Shown here piece after piece: positions 34,601 to 46,304 of a stretch of 64,000 bases of DNA. The DNA is taken from positions 281,397 to 345,396 of the forward strand of contig VZRZ01004305.1 in NCBI GenBank assembly GCA_013398175.1, in the 5' to 3' direction. A model generated the notes under the pieces. That model did not search any database and was not told the origin of the DNA. It worked only from the letters and a program-made list of their open reading frames with translations. The first letter of the stretch is position 1. Each line of letters starts with the position of its first letter. A program made the position numbers and the translations under genes. This DNA comes from Climacteris rufus (taxonomy: Eukaryota > Chordata > Aves > Passeriformes > Climacteridae).

Positions 34601-37517
34601 TTGACAGGAAAAATAAATTTATTAAAGTCAGAATAATTCTCATCTACCTGTCCTTCCTCTCCTTTTGCACACACTTCGTATGACATTGCTACTGAATGCA
34701 GGAGATTACACAAAAAAAAAGGACCACAGGGGTCTTTTGGGGGGAGAAGAAGAAGAAAAGCACTCAAAAAATATTTTTGCTGGCTAATGGAATAAAAATT
34801 CCCAGTCCAGCTGCATGAACCCAGCCATGTGTCATGTGAAGACTGTGTATGGTGTGTGTGATGCTTTGCTGGCACCTCTCATCCACGTGATCTACAAAAT
34901 AACAAAAATACTGCAAACGAAGCAATTTTAAATTTCATTAGATATGAATTTCATTAAATGTTCTTTACTTCTCCTCCCGTCCCTGAAGAAATGGAATTAA
35001 TTAAAAGAAATTGGTGGGACCAATTCTCACCTTATTAAAACTATTATTAGAGTTCAGGAAGCAACCACATGATGACCAAACCACATGAAATAATGTAAGG
35101 AATCCACATTACACCCTTGCTGTCAGTTCTGGTCCATAAAACAGGAATCCACTTTGTGCTCCTGAGCAGATGAAAGTGGGGAGCACTTCAGAGCCACTAC
35201 ATTCCTGCCTTTCTTATTTAATAGACTTTCCACACATATTCCTGTTCAACAGGTGAGAACACTTCAGCTCTAAGCTCATCTCTGGGATTCTGCATTTCTT
35301 CATTACATCTTTCAAGCCCTTCTGTGCTATTATTCTCCTCCTCTTAATGCACAATGAACATTCAGCTCCGTGTCTTTGTGCCAAGTGCCCTCTCCCTCCT
35401 CTTTCCAATAATTCATTAAAGCCACATCTTCCAGGAATCATTCCTACTTTGTTTTTTTCCCAATCATTAATCTCTTTGTGCTTTTCACTACGTTAAATCC
35501 TGTTCAAATCCCTATTCTCTCCCTATCATGAGGTGATGCTGACTGCTTCTTGTAGCTTTGATTAAGGATAAAATGTAAATCCCTCACCATGTGGAGCATT
35601 TGTTTAAACAACCACGAGGAAGAAAAAAAAAGAGGTATTTTTTCTCATAACTTGCAAAGTGAAAATATTTGGTTAGAGGAGCTCAGGTAGACAGAAGGAC
35701 TCAAAGATGGCTTCATGAGGGAAATACTTATTTCTAATATAACATTTATTATCTATCAAACTATGAATGATTGGACATTACAACCTCTTCAAGAATCCCT
35801 TAGAAGTGCCTTGATTGTAGCAATAATTTGTTTTATTTCCTTGTTATATTCCCAGGATTTTCCATGTATATGCCTGTGATTACAGTCCAAATTTTGTTAT
35901 AACTCAAAATTTTGGTACAAACCAAATGGTACAATTTTTATTTATAGAGCTAAAAACTTAATTTTAGTCTAAATAATGTTTAGAATGCCCAACAAAATTA
36001 ATCAGATTTATTTGTGGTTCAACTGCAATCCTCTGTATTAGTTTTTAATGCAGTTCAAACTGACAGAACACCACAGGGCACCTGAATGTGGATCTATTTT
36101 GCACGTATATGTGAACCTCTGATATCCAGGACACATATTCTCACTTATATATGAGAGCTACAGAAACAAGAGTAAACTGGCAGAAAAATATATTTAATTA
36201 AAAGGTTTAATAACCTGGGCATGTCTGAGCCTCATTTATGGAGGGGAGGCAGGAGAAATGGGAAGGATTAGAGTAATATCTCTCAAATTCCATGTCTGTG
36301 AAATGACAAATACCATTAATTTTTAACCCAGGCTAGGAATTCATGTCACCCCTTCCCACTGAAAATCAGTATTATTTCTTCCACAGTGTTGCTTCTTCCT
36401 TCACACAGCTTTCATTTGAATAATCTTGTTCACCTGCAGCCCTCTCCTCTTCCTGTTTTAATCTCCTCCAAGCAGGGAATTATCCCTCTCTCCACCTCGG
36501 GTGATTTAATCACCCTGAAGTTCAACAACCAGATTAGTGTTTGCATATTTGATGGAGTTTATGCTGTACTAATGTTAATTTTTGGTCAAAATACTAGGGT
36601 TTATTTTAACACACTTCAGTGTTATATAGGAAAATCTTCAATTCTAATGGCAATGCATTGTAAACTCTTCCCTACCTAAAGTATATCCAACAATAATTAA
36701 TAAATTATTGTGAGTGACAAGATATAAAGATAGCACATACTGTTGAAAACAGCTCCATAATTTACAAGTTTTCTTTAGAAACTCCTTAACCTTCTCTTAA
36801 CATTTTATACCANNNATACTATATACTATATACTATATTTATACTTTATAGTATATATATATATATATATATATACACTACAGTCTATACTATTCTATAT
36901 ATAACTACATACTATAACTAATTTCTTGGATTTTTCCTTCTAAAATTTCCTACTTTGCATTTTCCCACAAGCAATCAGGAAGCTGTGCATTCAGTGATGT
37001 CTCCAGGCTGTCCCAGCCAGAACTGAGCATTGCTGAAATTACAGCTGTGTTTCTTACAGTGCTTTGGGTTCCCTTCTCTGCTTTGTCTGATTTCGTGCCA
37101 CTCAAACTTCATGGATATGAACTTCTTTTTACCAGGCTGTTAAATGGTTCTGGGGTTCAAAGACCCCAGGAATTTCGTGTTCCATTAGTGACCCCCAACT
37201 TTACCAAGTTGCTTGAAATGCTGAATATTGCAAAGCTTAAGAAGTTTGGAAGTGTCTTGGCCACTGGAGCTCCTTTAGTGACTCTGGAGGAATCATGGTG
37301 GGGTTCCTCGGAGCACCAGCTCTGTCCTGACTGATTCCTCTGGCTGCTGCCCAGCAGGGGTTGGAGCTACTCCTGAGCTCAGTGGAGGGGCCCAGGAACC
37401 TCCCAAGTGTGGCTTGGTTTGTGTGAAATACCTCCAAACAAAGAAATTTGGTGTGAAGAACTAAACCTCCACAAGGGAAATCTCTAATGAACCCTTCAGA
37501 GGGTGTTGGACTCTGAT
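31693..37517. other. Long repeat-poor non-coding stretch
   Basis: Nearly 6 kb with no mobile element that I recognise. 31780-32640 stands out: AT-rich, several TAAT cores and scattered CpG, free of repeats, and reminiscent of vertebrate conserved non-coding elements. 36813-36905 is an AT-rich simple stretch beside a 3-N gap. Open frames are short. The GC-richer 37240-37420 is unidentified. Confidence 0.5.
36813..36905. repeat. AT-rich simple repeat with 3-N gap
   Basis: NNN at 36813-36815, followed by 'atactatatactatata' repeats and a (TA)n run around 36851-36876. This is a low-complexity stretch that probably caused an assembly ambiguity. Confidence 0.9.
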
Positions 37518-37622
37518 GTCCAGAGAAGCTGTGGCTGCCCCATCCCTGGAAGTGTCCAAGGCCAGGCTGGACAGGGATTGGAGCACCCTGGGAGAGTGGG
37601 AGGTGTCCCTGCCCACGGCACG
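37518..37622 (+). mobile_element. CR1 fragment lacking its 3' tail
   Basis: 'tccagagaagctgtggctgc', 'aagtgtccaaggccaggctg', 'gggaggtgtccctgccca', then it breaks off in 'cggcacggtgctgtgg'. CR1 copies normally keep the 3' end, so a deletion or later rearrangement removed it. Confidence 0.88.
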
Positions 37623-37867
37623 GTGCTGTGGTGTCTGCCAAGGTTTCAGGATGTGCTGGAAAGAAGCAGATGCACAGGACTGTTAAGAGTTTAAATCCTT
37701 GTAATGCACTTTGGGAAGGACACTGGACAGTGAAGGTGATCCAGGTAGAGAACTGGTGAATTAGTGCAAACAGCAAATCCTCTTGGGCGATATCCATGCA
37801 TGGTTTTCTGAGATCTTTTCAGTGTCTGGGCCTACACTGGGACCATCACCAGCAGGGACTGGACACA

Positions 37868-38127
37868 CAGAATCACAGAACTGCTAAGGGTAGATAAGAC
37901 CTCTAAGGTCATGATGTCCAACCATCAGCCCAGCACCATGTTCACCACTAATCCATGTCTATCCTCGAGTTTTTTTGAGCACTTCCAGGACTGGTGACTC
38001 CAGCACTGCCCTGCACAGCCCCTTCCAATGCTGTACAACCCTTTCCATGGAGACATCTTTCCTAATATCCAACTTAAGCCTACTCTGGTGTAGCTTGAGG
38101 CCATTTCTTCTTGTCCTGTTATTAAAT
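37868..38127 (-). mobile_element. CR1 LINE 3' fragment, older subfamily
   Basis: The complement of a CR1 3' region: CAGAATCACAGAACTGCTAA, 'aaggtcatgatgtccaacca', 'cagcaccatgttcacc', 'gagacatctttcctaatatc', 'caacttaagcc' and 'gtagcttgaggccatttctt'. About 260 bp, and diverged. Confidence 0.85.
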
Positions 38128-38844
38128 GTAAAGCAGCTGGATGTGAATGCCCTGGATCCATGGTGCTGGTCCTACTTGTGCTGGAGCAGCAGAGCCTGTG
38201 CTGGTGTGTGAGCTGTGTGAACACTGGTGAATAGAAACCCTTGGTGCAAAATTGTCCTGCACTGTTTCTTGCCTCACCAAAGTTAAATGAGCTGGTCTTA
38301 CAGCTGTTCCCACCATGACAAAATCACAAATCCTTGTTTAAACAGTGATGAGGCTGATGGTTGAGGAGAAAAGAAAGTAAAATCCTGTCTGGAACTTAAA
38401 AGGGTTAAATAGGTATGCACAGAGGCTGAAAGTTTTAATCAGTGTGAAAATCTCTTCTAGAAGGCTCACGGAGGCACTGCTGGGAAGCAGAATCAGAGTC
38501 AATGTGTTTACTGTAAACTTTATCTTGACCATCTGCCACCGCTAATCAGATACAATTGGCACTTTTACTTTGAAGGGAAACATACTCAAGGCCTGAGATC
38601 CCCCCTGGATAGCAAGTCTCTAAAAGTTTATCTGCACACAATCCTTCCTTTGAATTTGTTTACCTCAAAGCAAAACAAGATTAAGGATGAAGCATATGCT
38701 CCAACAAACCACTGAACTGGTTTGAGGTGATAACATTGGAAACAAACTCCAGGGGTAAAGATAAACCCGTGAAACAAATTCAGATTTTTAGGTTAGAACC
38801 TGAATAAGTAGGTTGTTTCCTAATTGAAATATAGTGATGACTGT
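38128..38844. other. Non-coding unique sequence
   Basis: No gene or recognised repeat. Confidence 0.55.
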
Positions 38845-39306
38845 TGGAATGAGTCCAGAGCAGGGACACCAAGGGGATCAGAGGGCTGGAGCAGCTCTGC
38901 TGTGAGGAAAGGCTGGGAGAGCTGGGAATGTTCAGCCTGGAGAGGAGAAGCTTTGGGGTGAGCTCACTGTGACCTGAAGGAGCTGACAGGAAAGATGGAG
39001 AGAGACTATTTACAAGACATGGAGTGACAAGACAAAGGAGAATGGTTTCCCACTGCCAGAGGGCAGGGTTAGATGGGATATTGGGAAGGAATTGTTCCCT
39101 GTGAGGGTGGGCAGGCCCTGGCACAGGGTGCCCAGAGAAGCTGTGGCTGCCCCTGGATCCCTGGAAGTGCCCAAGGCCAGGTTGGATGGGGCTTGGAGCC
39201 ACCTGGAAGAGTGGGAGGTGTCCCTGCCCATGGCAGGGGTGGAATGGGATGTGCTTTAAGGTCCCTTCCAACCCAAACCATCCTGGGATTCCATGACTCT
39301 GTGGCT
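38845..39306 (+). mobile_element. CR1 LINE 3' fragment (about 460 bp)
   Basis: Starts in the 'gagtccagagcagggacacc' and 'aaggggatcagagggctgga' block and passes 'gctgggaatgttcagcctgg', 'ctatttacaagacatggag' and 'ggaaggaattgttccctgtg'. It ends with 'cccttccaacccaaaccatc' and an ATTCCATGACTCTGTGGCTC tail. Confidence 0.97.
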
Positions 39307-40469
39307 CTCAAAGGGCACGTAAACCAGACTTCATCTCTTTGTTCCAACACTGGTTCAGGATGTCACCTCCAAGAGTGTCAGATGTTCTCCACTGCAGCTC
39401 AGTATCCAACAGCCTGGTAATGGTTCACCATTTTTCTGTTTCAATTTTGGGGGATTAGGCTCCAAAATGAAAAGGTGATAAGTGAAGAGCTTGTCTGATT
39501 CTACAATTAGCATTCTTTGCCTAGCTTGTATAACATTTCCTACTCACATTTTAAAAGACTACATTAAACTTTTAGCAGGAGAAGCATTTATGTCCCTGCA
39601 TTTTATTCAGTTTTTTACCTATAATACAGCTGTATCTATTCACAAAGATGTGATATTTCAATCACACAGGTGACAGAACTGGCATTTAGATTCCTTTCTT
39701 TTGGTGCCTTCCCTCTGTCAGTTGTAGGTCTTAAACTGACACAATATAATTGATATTTTCTTGGTGGGAGGTTTGTCTGGTTGGTGGAGGGTGGGGTTTT
39801 TTTGGTATCTTTTTTTTTTTACGATGTTTGTTTATTCATTTGATTTGGTTTGGATTTTGTTCTTGTTGCTGGTTACTTTTTCTGTAAAAAAGGAAATGTT
39901 TTAACAATCAGAAAACTTTTGGGGAAAAATGGCCTGGACCGGAACTGCATCTTCCTTGAGGGAAAATGCCTGTTCTATGTATTCCTCCTTGTGAGGTTAT
40001 TTGTGATATAATACACNNNNGTTATTTGTGAATTAATTAATTGTGGAAAAAAAAAAAAAAAAAGAAGATAAAAATAATTTTTTTTTGTGTAAAGGTGGGC
40101 TTTTCCACAGAGAAAAGAGAATTTTTCCTTATACCTTATACCAGATTCATTCCTGGTAGAAGGATAGAATTCTAGAGCTCTATTTAAAATAGAATTCTAA
40201 AAATTCATCTAGAAGTTGATTAAGAAGCCATTCAAGTTACTGTATTAAGAAGTTACTGTCAGGCTGTGATTGCCTTTCTATTGATTTTTTANNNNNNNNN
40301 NNNNNNNNNNNNNNNNNNNNNNNNNNNNNNNNNNNNNNNNNNNNNNNNNNNNNNNNNNNNNNNNNNNNNNNNNNNNNNNNNNNNNNNNNNNNNNNNNNNN
40401 NNNNNNNNNNNNNNNNNNNNNNNNNNNNNNNNNNNNNNNNNNNNNNNNNNNNNNNNNNNNNNNNNNNNN
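39307..40469. other. Non-coding sequence with two assembly gaps
   Basis: 39760-39900 is strongly T/G-rich on the plus strand. There is a 4-N gap at 40017-40020 and a 178-N gap at 40292-40469. GTTATTTGTGA occurs on both sides of the small gap (around 39997 and at 40021). No gene was recognised. Confidence 0.7.
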
Positions 40470-40523
40470 TCCCTTCCCTTCCCTTCCCTTCCCTTCCCGT
40501 CCCGTCCCGTCCCGTCCCTTCCC
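40470..40523 (+). repeat. (CCCTT)n(CCCGT)n microsatellite at gap edge
   Basis: A run of CCCTT pentamers switches to five CCCGT pentamers and back to CCCTT, bordering the 178-N gap. The CpG-containing variant block is a clean single-base unit switch. Confidence 0.95.
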
Positions 40524-41108
40524 ACAGTAAAGAACTGCCTGTTTTCAAGGAAGGAAAGGGTAAAACAGCAGCTGTGATTAATTTTTTGTTGTTGTTTTCC
40601 AGCAAGAACATATTTAGGAATGACCCCTAAATTCTAACATTTTCCATTATTTTATATCTTATTTTGTATAGGCTTTGGGGGCTGAATTAAAATGAATCTT
40701 CATGAAAGACTACTGGAATCAAATGCATGTGTATTGTTCCCTAAAGGTTTGTGGGTTTTGTTTTTTTTCCCAAAGGATATTCTGACATTTATAATCACAC
40801 AAACCTTAACAAAAAAAACATTAAAAATCCAACAAAACTCCCAAAAAAGTAAGGCTTTCCTAATCAAGTATTGTTACTTCTAAAATTCACACCTGCATAT
40901 TGATGATTTAAAAATTATTTTTGAAAGAAGAGGAATAGGAGGTAGTAAACAATCAGGATTGACAGGTTTTGATTGTATTTAATTTTGTTTTGGCATGTGT
41001 GGAATGCACAAAAGATTTTAAATGTCTAGAGCATGCGAGAACAAATTCCATTAATAGAACACCAGGAGGAGAGAAAATAGCATGCAAGCCTTCAATCTAA
41101 TTGAAGAC
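40524..41108. other. Non-coding AT-rich sequence
   Basis: A-rich low-complexity stretches (about 40800-40850). No gene or mobile element was recognised. Confidence 0.6.
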
Positions 41109-41153
41109 TTTTATTTTATTTTATTTTATTTTATTTTATTTATATTATTTTTT
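41109..41153 (+). repeat. (TTTTA)n microsatellite
   Basis: About seven TTTTA pentamers with a degenerate right end. Confidence 0.93.
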
Positions 41154-41595
41154 AGCACAGCCCATGAGAAAGTGCATTCTAGCCTGTGCTACTTTTCACA
41201 TAGGAGAATTTCCATGTTTGTACTCCATACTTTGCCAGGCAAACAAGAACAAACAGATCTTTTCGAACATTGTAGGACTATGGGCAAACAATTCCTAAAG
41301 AATTATTGCCAAGGCACTTTGCTGCCAAATGTTAATCTCAGCCAAAGAGAGGCGATTAAGGAAAGGCAATTAATAAATCCAGCCATGTGAGTTAACATTA
41401 ATAGGAAAAATACTAATACAGATGTTAAAAACTGGTTGAAGCTTTTCATGTATTATATCTGGGAAAGAAAAATCCCAGGAAAATGTGTCATCTTTTCCTT
41501 AACAACTGTCACCAGTGTGCTGGCAGGACTCTAAAGATCAATAACATGATTGTATATCCGGATTAAGAATCTCGGAGAAGAGAGAGAGGTGGAAC

Positions 41596-41932
41596 AACAG
41601 GTAACGCTGCTGGAATGCTGGAGGCACAGAAAGAAGAGCCAGAGACAGCTGTGTTCAAGTTCAGAGGAAAGGAAGGAAGGGGGCAAGACCCACCTTCTTT
41701 TATTTCTTATATACTCTTTTAGAAATCACTAGTCATTGGAGGAAATCAGTTCTTCCTCCTTCAACTACAGTGGTCAAGGAAAATGTCCATCAAGAGTCTG
41801 TGTCCATGGGAAAGGAATGCATGATAAGATAGTTCTACAATAACATGGCTGTGTTTACAGAATAATAACCTTGAGAACTAGCTACTATGGAACTAGTTAT
41901 TTTTAACAGCAAAGAATAAGGCAACAAACAGG
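41596..41932 (-). mobile_element. Solo LTR (325 bp) with 6-bp target-site duplication
   Basis: Body 41602-41926, flanked by AACAGG at 41596-41601 and 41927-41932. On the minus strand it starts TGTTGCCTTA and ends GCGTTA. TATATAA (complement at 41707-41713) precedes AATAAA (complement at 41699-41704), as in an LTR promoter and polyadenylation region. It is the reverse-orientation relative of 5412-5738, with nearly the same length. No internal region adjoins it, so it is a solo LTR. A 7-bp match could also be argued here, but 6 bp is what both copies share. Confidence 0.86.
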
Positions 41933-41948
41933 TGTAATCCCACTCATC

Positions 41949-42560
41949 TGTCGGGGCAGTATTACCTCAGAAAATATGGGAGGGGGCAGAAACCAGCAGG
42001 ATCCACCCGGTTCTCCCCCGGCAGGACCAAGGAGGTGCCACCAGGGCCTGGACCCCCAGCCCCGGAGCTCTGTGGTCACTCCCTGTGCAGAACCAGGGCT
42101 GGGGAAGGAGATTTACAGATGTTACCTGTGAAGAATGACACTTCACTTATGAACAATTTAACTGTTTATTAATAAAAATTAAAATTAACAATTGGGAACA
42201 CCACAAGCCCAAGAGCAGTGCCAGGTGTGTGGCAGTCAGCCACAGGCACACCCCTGGGTGCTGTGCAGCCTCTTTTATACTCCTCTCGTGTCAATGAAAT
42301 AACTTGACACTTTTGTCCAATCATCCCTTATCCCACCTCTCCGGGGTCTATCCCTGCTCCTCCTCACGGAGGGTGCCCAATGTGGCGCTGGGCTGTGCTC
42401 TCACTTCTGACCCATGTCCTGAGTGACACCAGAGAGGAACTTTCTAGAATGCTGCCCTCAGCTCCCGGTCGCCATCTTGGCCCCATTATATTTATGCATT
42501 TTGTTTGAAAATCAACAGAAAAATATGTGAAAACCATACAACCAACCAGGAACACAACCA
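41949..42560 (-). mobile_element. LTR-like endogenous retrovirus region, boundaries uncertain
   Basis: Minus-strand order of regulatory-looking elements: a YY1-like AAGATGGC (42478-42471), ATTGG (complement of CCAAT, 42321-42317), a 7-bp inverted repeat GTGTCAA/TTGACAC (42288-42310), TATAAAAG (42279-42272) and AATAAA (42170-42165). A retroviral-style end CCCCGACA lies at the left edge (41949 on minus). This is the layout of a promoter-bearing LTR. However, I cannot find a matching target duplication, and the plus strand at 42372-42385 (GTGCCCAATGTGG) resembles a lysine-tRNA primer-binding site. The element may therefore be composite or inverted. No retroviral coding sequence is visible. Confidence 0.5.
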
Positions 42561-45500
42561 CAACTGGCAATTAACACCTTATTCTAATTAATAATTAACT
42601 TTTCAAATATATGAAAGTCAACTTTTGGCCACCTATAACATCACCAAAGCAGGGAGTCTCCGGCCTCCCGTACCTCAGGAGTTTCCATTTTCCTGCTGTC
42701 CCCGTCCATGCTGCCCCTCAGGAACTCCCATTCAGGTTCTCGGCCCCGCTGATCTCCTCGTTCATCCCCCACAATCTCCACTTCCCACAGCTCTGCAGGA
42801 AGGAGCCTGGAAACTCTGCACCAACTCCTTCTGCTCCGTGTGCTGCTCCCAGACTTAATAATCAGACTTAATGATCTCCCTAAAATATTGCATGTGAGAT
42901 GCCTGTGACATTAATCAATGTTTAACAAAGGCAGGAGTGCTGCTCGCTGAATATAAATACTTGCACAGAAAGATTTAGCATTTGTTTAGTGAGCTTAATT
43001 AAAAAGCTGTACTTGATGTGAGCAGTGCCCTTTGGAGGATCTGAACTCCTTGATGAAGAAATAAACTGTTTTCCCTCACTTAGAGCTTTCTTTTCTTCGT
43101 AAATGATGAGTGGTTTCGAAGATCAGAAGATAAATTCTCATCTGCTATCTTAATTTAAAAGCTATTTTAACATTCTGATAAGCTCAGGAGTTTTGGAAGG
43201 CTTCATTTTGTTTGCCTCAGTTGTCGATGAACAAACTTAGGGTAATTAACCGAAGTCAGATATCTCAGCAACATCCATAGTCTTTGTATTTAGCACAGGA
43301 ATGGGAAAATTTGTGTAGGAAACCCTTCATCCACCAGTGATTACACTGCTTTATCACCTGTTTAATACCTAATTCCTATGAAGGTCAAGGTAGCTGCATT
43401 TAATCTTGTAGAATTATGAAAATGAAAAGTGTAATCAAGATGTGGATTTAAACTCTTTAGATAGAAGAGAATTTGATAAGATTTTTCCATAGCTGCAGCC
43501 AAAGCAGATCCTGAACTGCTCAGAACAAAATCCCACTGATTACACTAAGCCCAAAGTTCCTGAGTCTTTCTGATCTTGAAGGGTCTAGCATTATATTATG
43601 TATTACAGACATAAATACAAACCCTACATACTTCTACACCAGGACTGGGATAGGAATAAAAAAAAAGTAAAAAAGAAAAGGTAAAAAAGAAAAGGAAAGA
43701 AAAATCCATTTCTTGTCATGTGATTGAATTTTCCCATAGTGTCAGTTTTTTCTTTCATGAATTAAATTATAGGTTATTAATGTCCAGGATTAAAGGGAAC
43801 AATACATTTGGCATTTTAAAAAAATCCAAATGTTGGTGCTATTGAATAAAATTCCCAAAGTTACGAGATAAACGAGAAACTAAAACTCAGTAAGACTTCT
43901 ATCAGCCAAGAGTTTTCCCAGGACTTTACACAAATAGACATGGCTGTAATTCCTACATCTCATTAGAAATATTTCAAAAAACCTCTTTGGAGACTCTGAT
44001 GCTTCTCTAAGGTGAAGGAAACTAAAAAATCTTAAACTGTAAAGTGTCAAGACTGAACAATTGCAAAATAAGTTATGCCTTTAAAATGTTCTAAAAATTG
44101 ACCTGGATATTGCTATAATATCATAATAAAATAATAAATAATAATGTATTACTGTAGTAAAATCAATCAGTTAAAATCTATATAAACACCTTATTTTTCA
44201 AACTTATTCAGAGAACATTTGATTTATCAGAGCTTATCTTTTCCACACTGTTGGGTAATTGCTTATATATTTTTAAATTATGGAGTCTTTCTATGAGAAA
44301 AAAACCCAACAAACAAACCTTTGAATTCTTAGATTTCCCTGGAATGGAAAATTATTTTAATCTGAATTTAATTGGTTTTCTTTTTTTTAGCTGATGCTGC
44401 CAGCAGCATTTGTGGCTTATTTCTTTTCATTAGGAAAAGGGATTTATGACAGTCAGGTATTTGGCATGAGTCCATTCAATTAAAAATAATGCAGAAAATT
44501 TCTATTTACCTTAACAGAAGAATAAAATAATACTGGATAGTTCTTCTGTGGAAATGCAAGGACCTTGTCAAAGTCCTTGTTATTCCATCATTTACCTGTA
44601 TGGAGCTGACTTCCAACCCAAAAGGATTTTATGACCCAGTGGTCCCATTCAAGTTTGCTTAACGTCAACTCCTGAAAGTCAGATTCAGGGATTAAACCTT
44701 GAGCCAAATCCAGCTGAAGACACAGTAATTCCCACCTCCCTAGCGGACCTGGGAAATGCTTCCTGTCATTTCCTGTTACTGGGGGAGGTTCTTAGGATTT
44801 TGTGTTTAAGCCAGTTTTTATCAGAGAAAACACTAAAGAGCTGTGAACAAGGCTGAACAGATGTGTCCTGGCAGCTACAAACTCCCCGAGATGCCCTTTT
44901 CCAAAAAACTGGTGTGGGACATTCACATGGAACCAAAACTGAGGCATCACTACTGTAAGGGTTGCATCTGCACAAATGGGGCCTGGGTAAATTTCTACAG
45001 GAGTTTCATCCAAGTTTATCCTGCAATTTGAAGCAATATTTCACCAGCATTTTTGTCCCATCAGCAGGCTCCTTCTCTAACATTTATTTCAGATGACAGA
45101 GATTATGTGGGAGACATTCAAATTGCTGGAAATCGGGAATGACTCCCAGTTTTACTGGTTTCAGCAGAATTATCTTTTGTTTTTCCTTTTTGTTCCCTTG
45201 CTCTCAGAAAGTAACCACCATTTCAGCATGCTCAAATTAATTTCTGTATTTTATTGTCAGGGTTCATTCTTGTGGTTTTTTACCTTGCAGGATTCCTGAG
45301 GAAAAATCTGGAAAAAGAGGGATGGATAAATTCTGGTGCTATCTTTAGTCCCAATGTTGTACTGAAGAATAAGAGATATCAAACACAGACAATTAACTCT
45401 TCCTGTCCCCTTAAAGACAACTAAAATTAGACTGATCAAGCTTGATTAAGAAAGCTGAATCAAAACGCAGATTGCTCTAACCCTATGCAGTCCCAGCTGC

Positions 45501-46052
45501 AGCTGGAAGAGCCTGTCCTGGCTAAAGCAGAACAATTTATTCCACTGTTGTTGTTGAAAAAAATTAAAATTATTAACCATCTTTCAGATTTTGGCTGCAG
45601 ATTTTGGGATGGGAGGGAGCCCACGGAGGAGCCCTGGGAGTCAACACTTGAGGCCCTCAGGTCAAATACAGCATGTGGCACTTGGAGTTTTGTTTGTTTT
45701 CTTGGTCTCATAGCTAACAAATACCAATTTATCCTTACCTTACTCCAGTGGGTCTCAAATGCCACCCAGCATGACAATATCTTCCTTCCCACATCATAGC
45801 AGGAGATCTGTAAAACCCAGGGACTGCAGCCCACCCACAGGACACAGATGTTCACTCCTTCTTGTGGGCCAGATCCCAGGCAGCCTTTGCAGTACAAATC
45901 CTGACACACTCCTAGTTCCCAAAATAGCACCAACAAATTTTTTTTGCATTACAACTTAGATCTTAATGCCTTCGTTCCATCTGTTCCCTAATAATTTCGC
46001 TTGCTGCTCTCCATTTCTGAAACAAAAGAAATATGTTTTTCTCCTTTTTCAT

Positions 46053-46054
<2 letters not shown>
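42561..46054. other. Non-coding sequence
   Basis: 42620-42870 is GC-rich, open on plus for 86 codons and unidentified; it may belong to the LTR-like element to its left. 42880-43260 is TAAT-rich and repeat-free. 43655-43705 is A/G-rich simple sequence. A 158-codon minus-strand open frame (45460-45936) has no recognisable motif and lies on an overlapping plus-strand frame; I do not call it a gene. Confidence 0.5.

Positions 46055-46086
<32 letters not shown>
46055..46086 (+). repeat. Poly(T) tract, 32 bp
   Basis: Uninterrupted T32, followed by G/T-rich sequence to about 46135. It could be a simple repeat or the complement of an A-tail, but no retrocopy is evident upstream on the minus strand. 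Confidence 0.95.
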
Positions 46087-46089
<3 letters not shown>

Positions 46090-46226
46090 TGGGTCTGGGT
46101 TTTTTTGTGTGTGGGTTTTTAATTTTTTTCCTATATTATTCCATAATTTTTTTCTCTTTACTAGCTGAAAAATTTAGTTTCTTTGATTTCTCCCTATGGA
46201 TATCAAGAGATACATTGAAATAAGAT

Positions 46227-46300
46227 GGAAGAGGGGTTGGAACAAGATGATTTTCTAGGTCCCTTCCAACCCAAACCATTCTATCATTCCATAGATACAG
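46227..46300 (+). mobile_element. CR1 3' tail, abutting a second CR1
   Basis: 'gaggggttggaacaagatga', 'ttttctaggtcccttccaac' and 'ccaaaccattctatcattcc' form a CR1 terminus. A second CR1 fragment in the same orientation starts within about 10 bp. Confidence 0.92.
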
Positions 46301-46304
46301 AAGA

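Noticed and set aside
37237..37797. 186-codon minus-strand open frame
   Set aside because: Crosses a CR1 fragment in antisense; the similar peptide text recurs at other CR1 copies.
44600..44640. Possible CR1 tail ('ttccaacccaaaaggatttt')
   Set aside because: Only about 12 bp match and no upstream CR1 text.
45460..45936. 158-codon minus-strand open frame
   Set aside because: No recognisable motif, overlapping open frame on the other strand, and no splice or promoter context.
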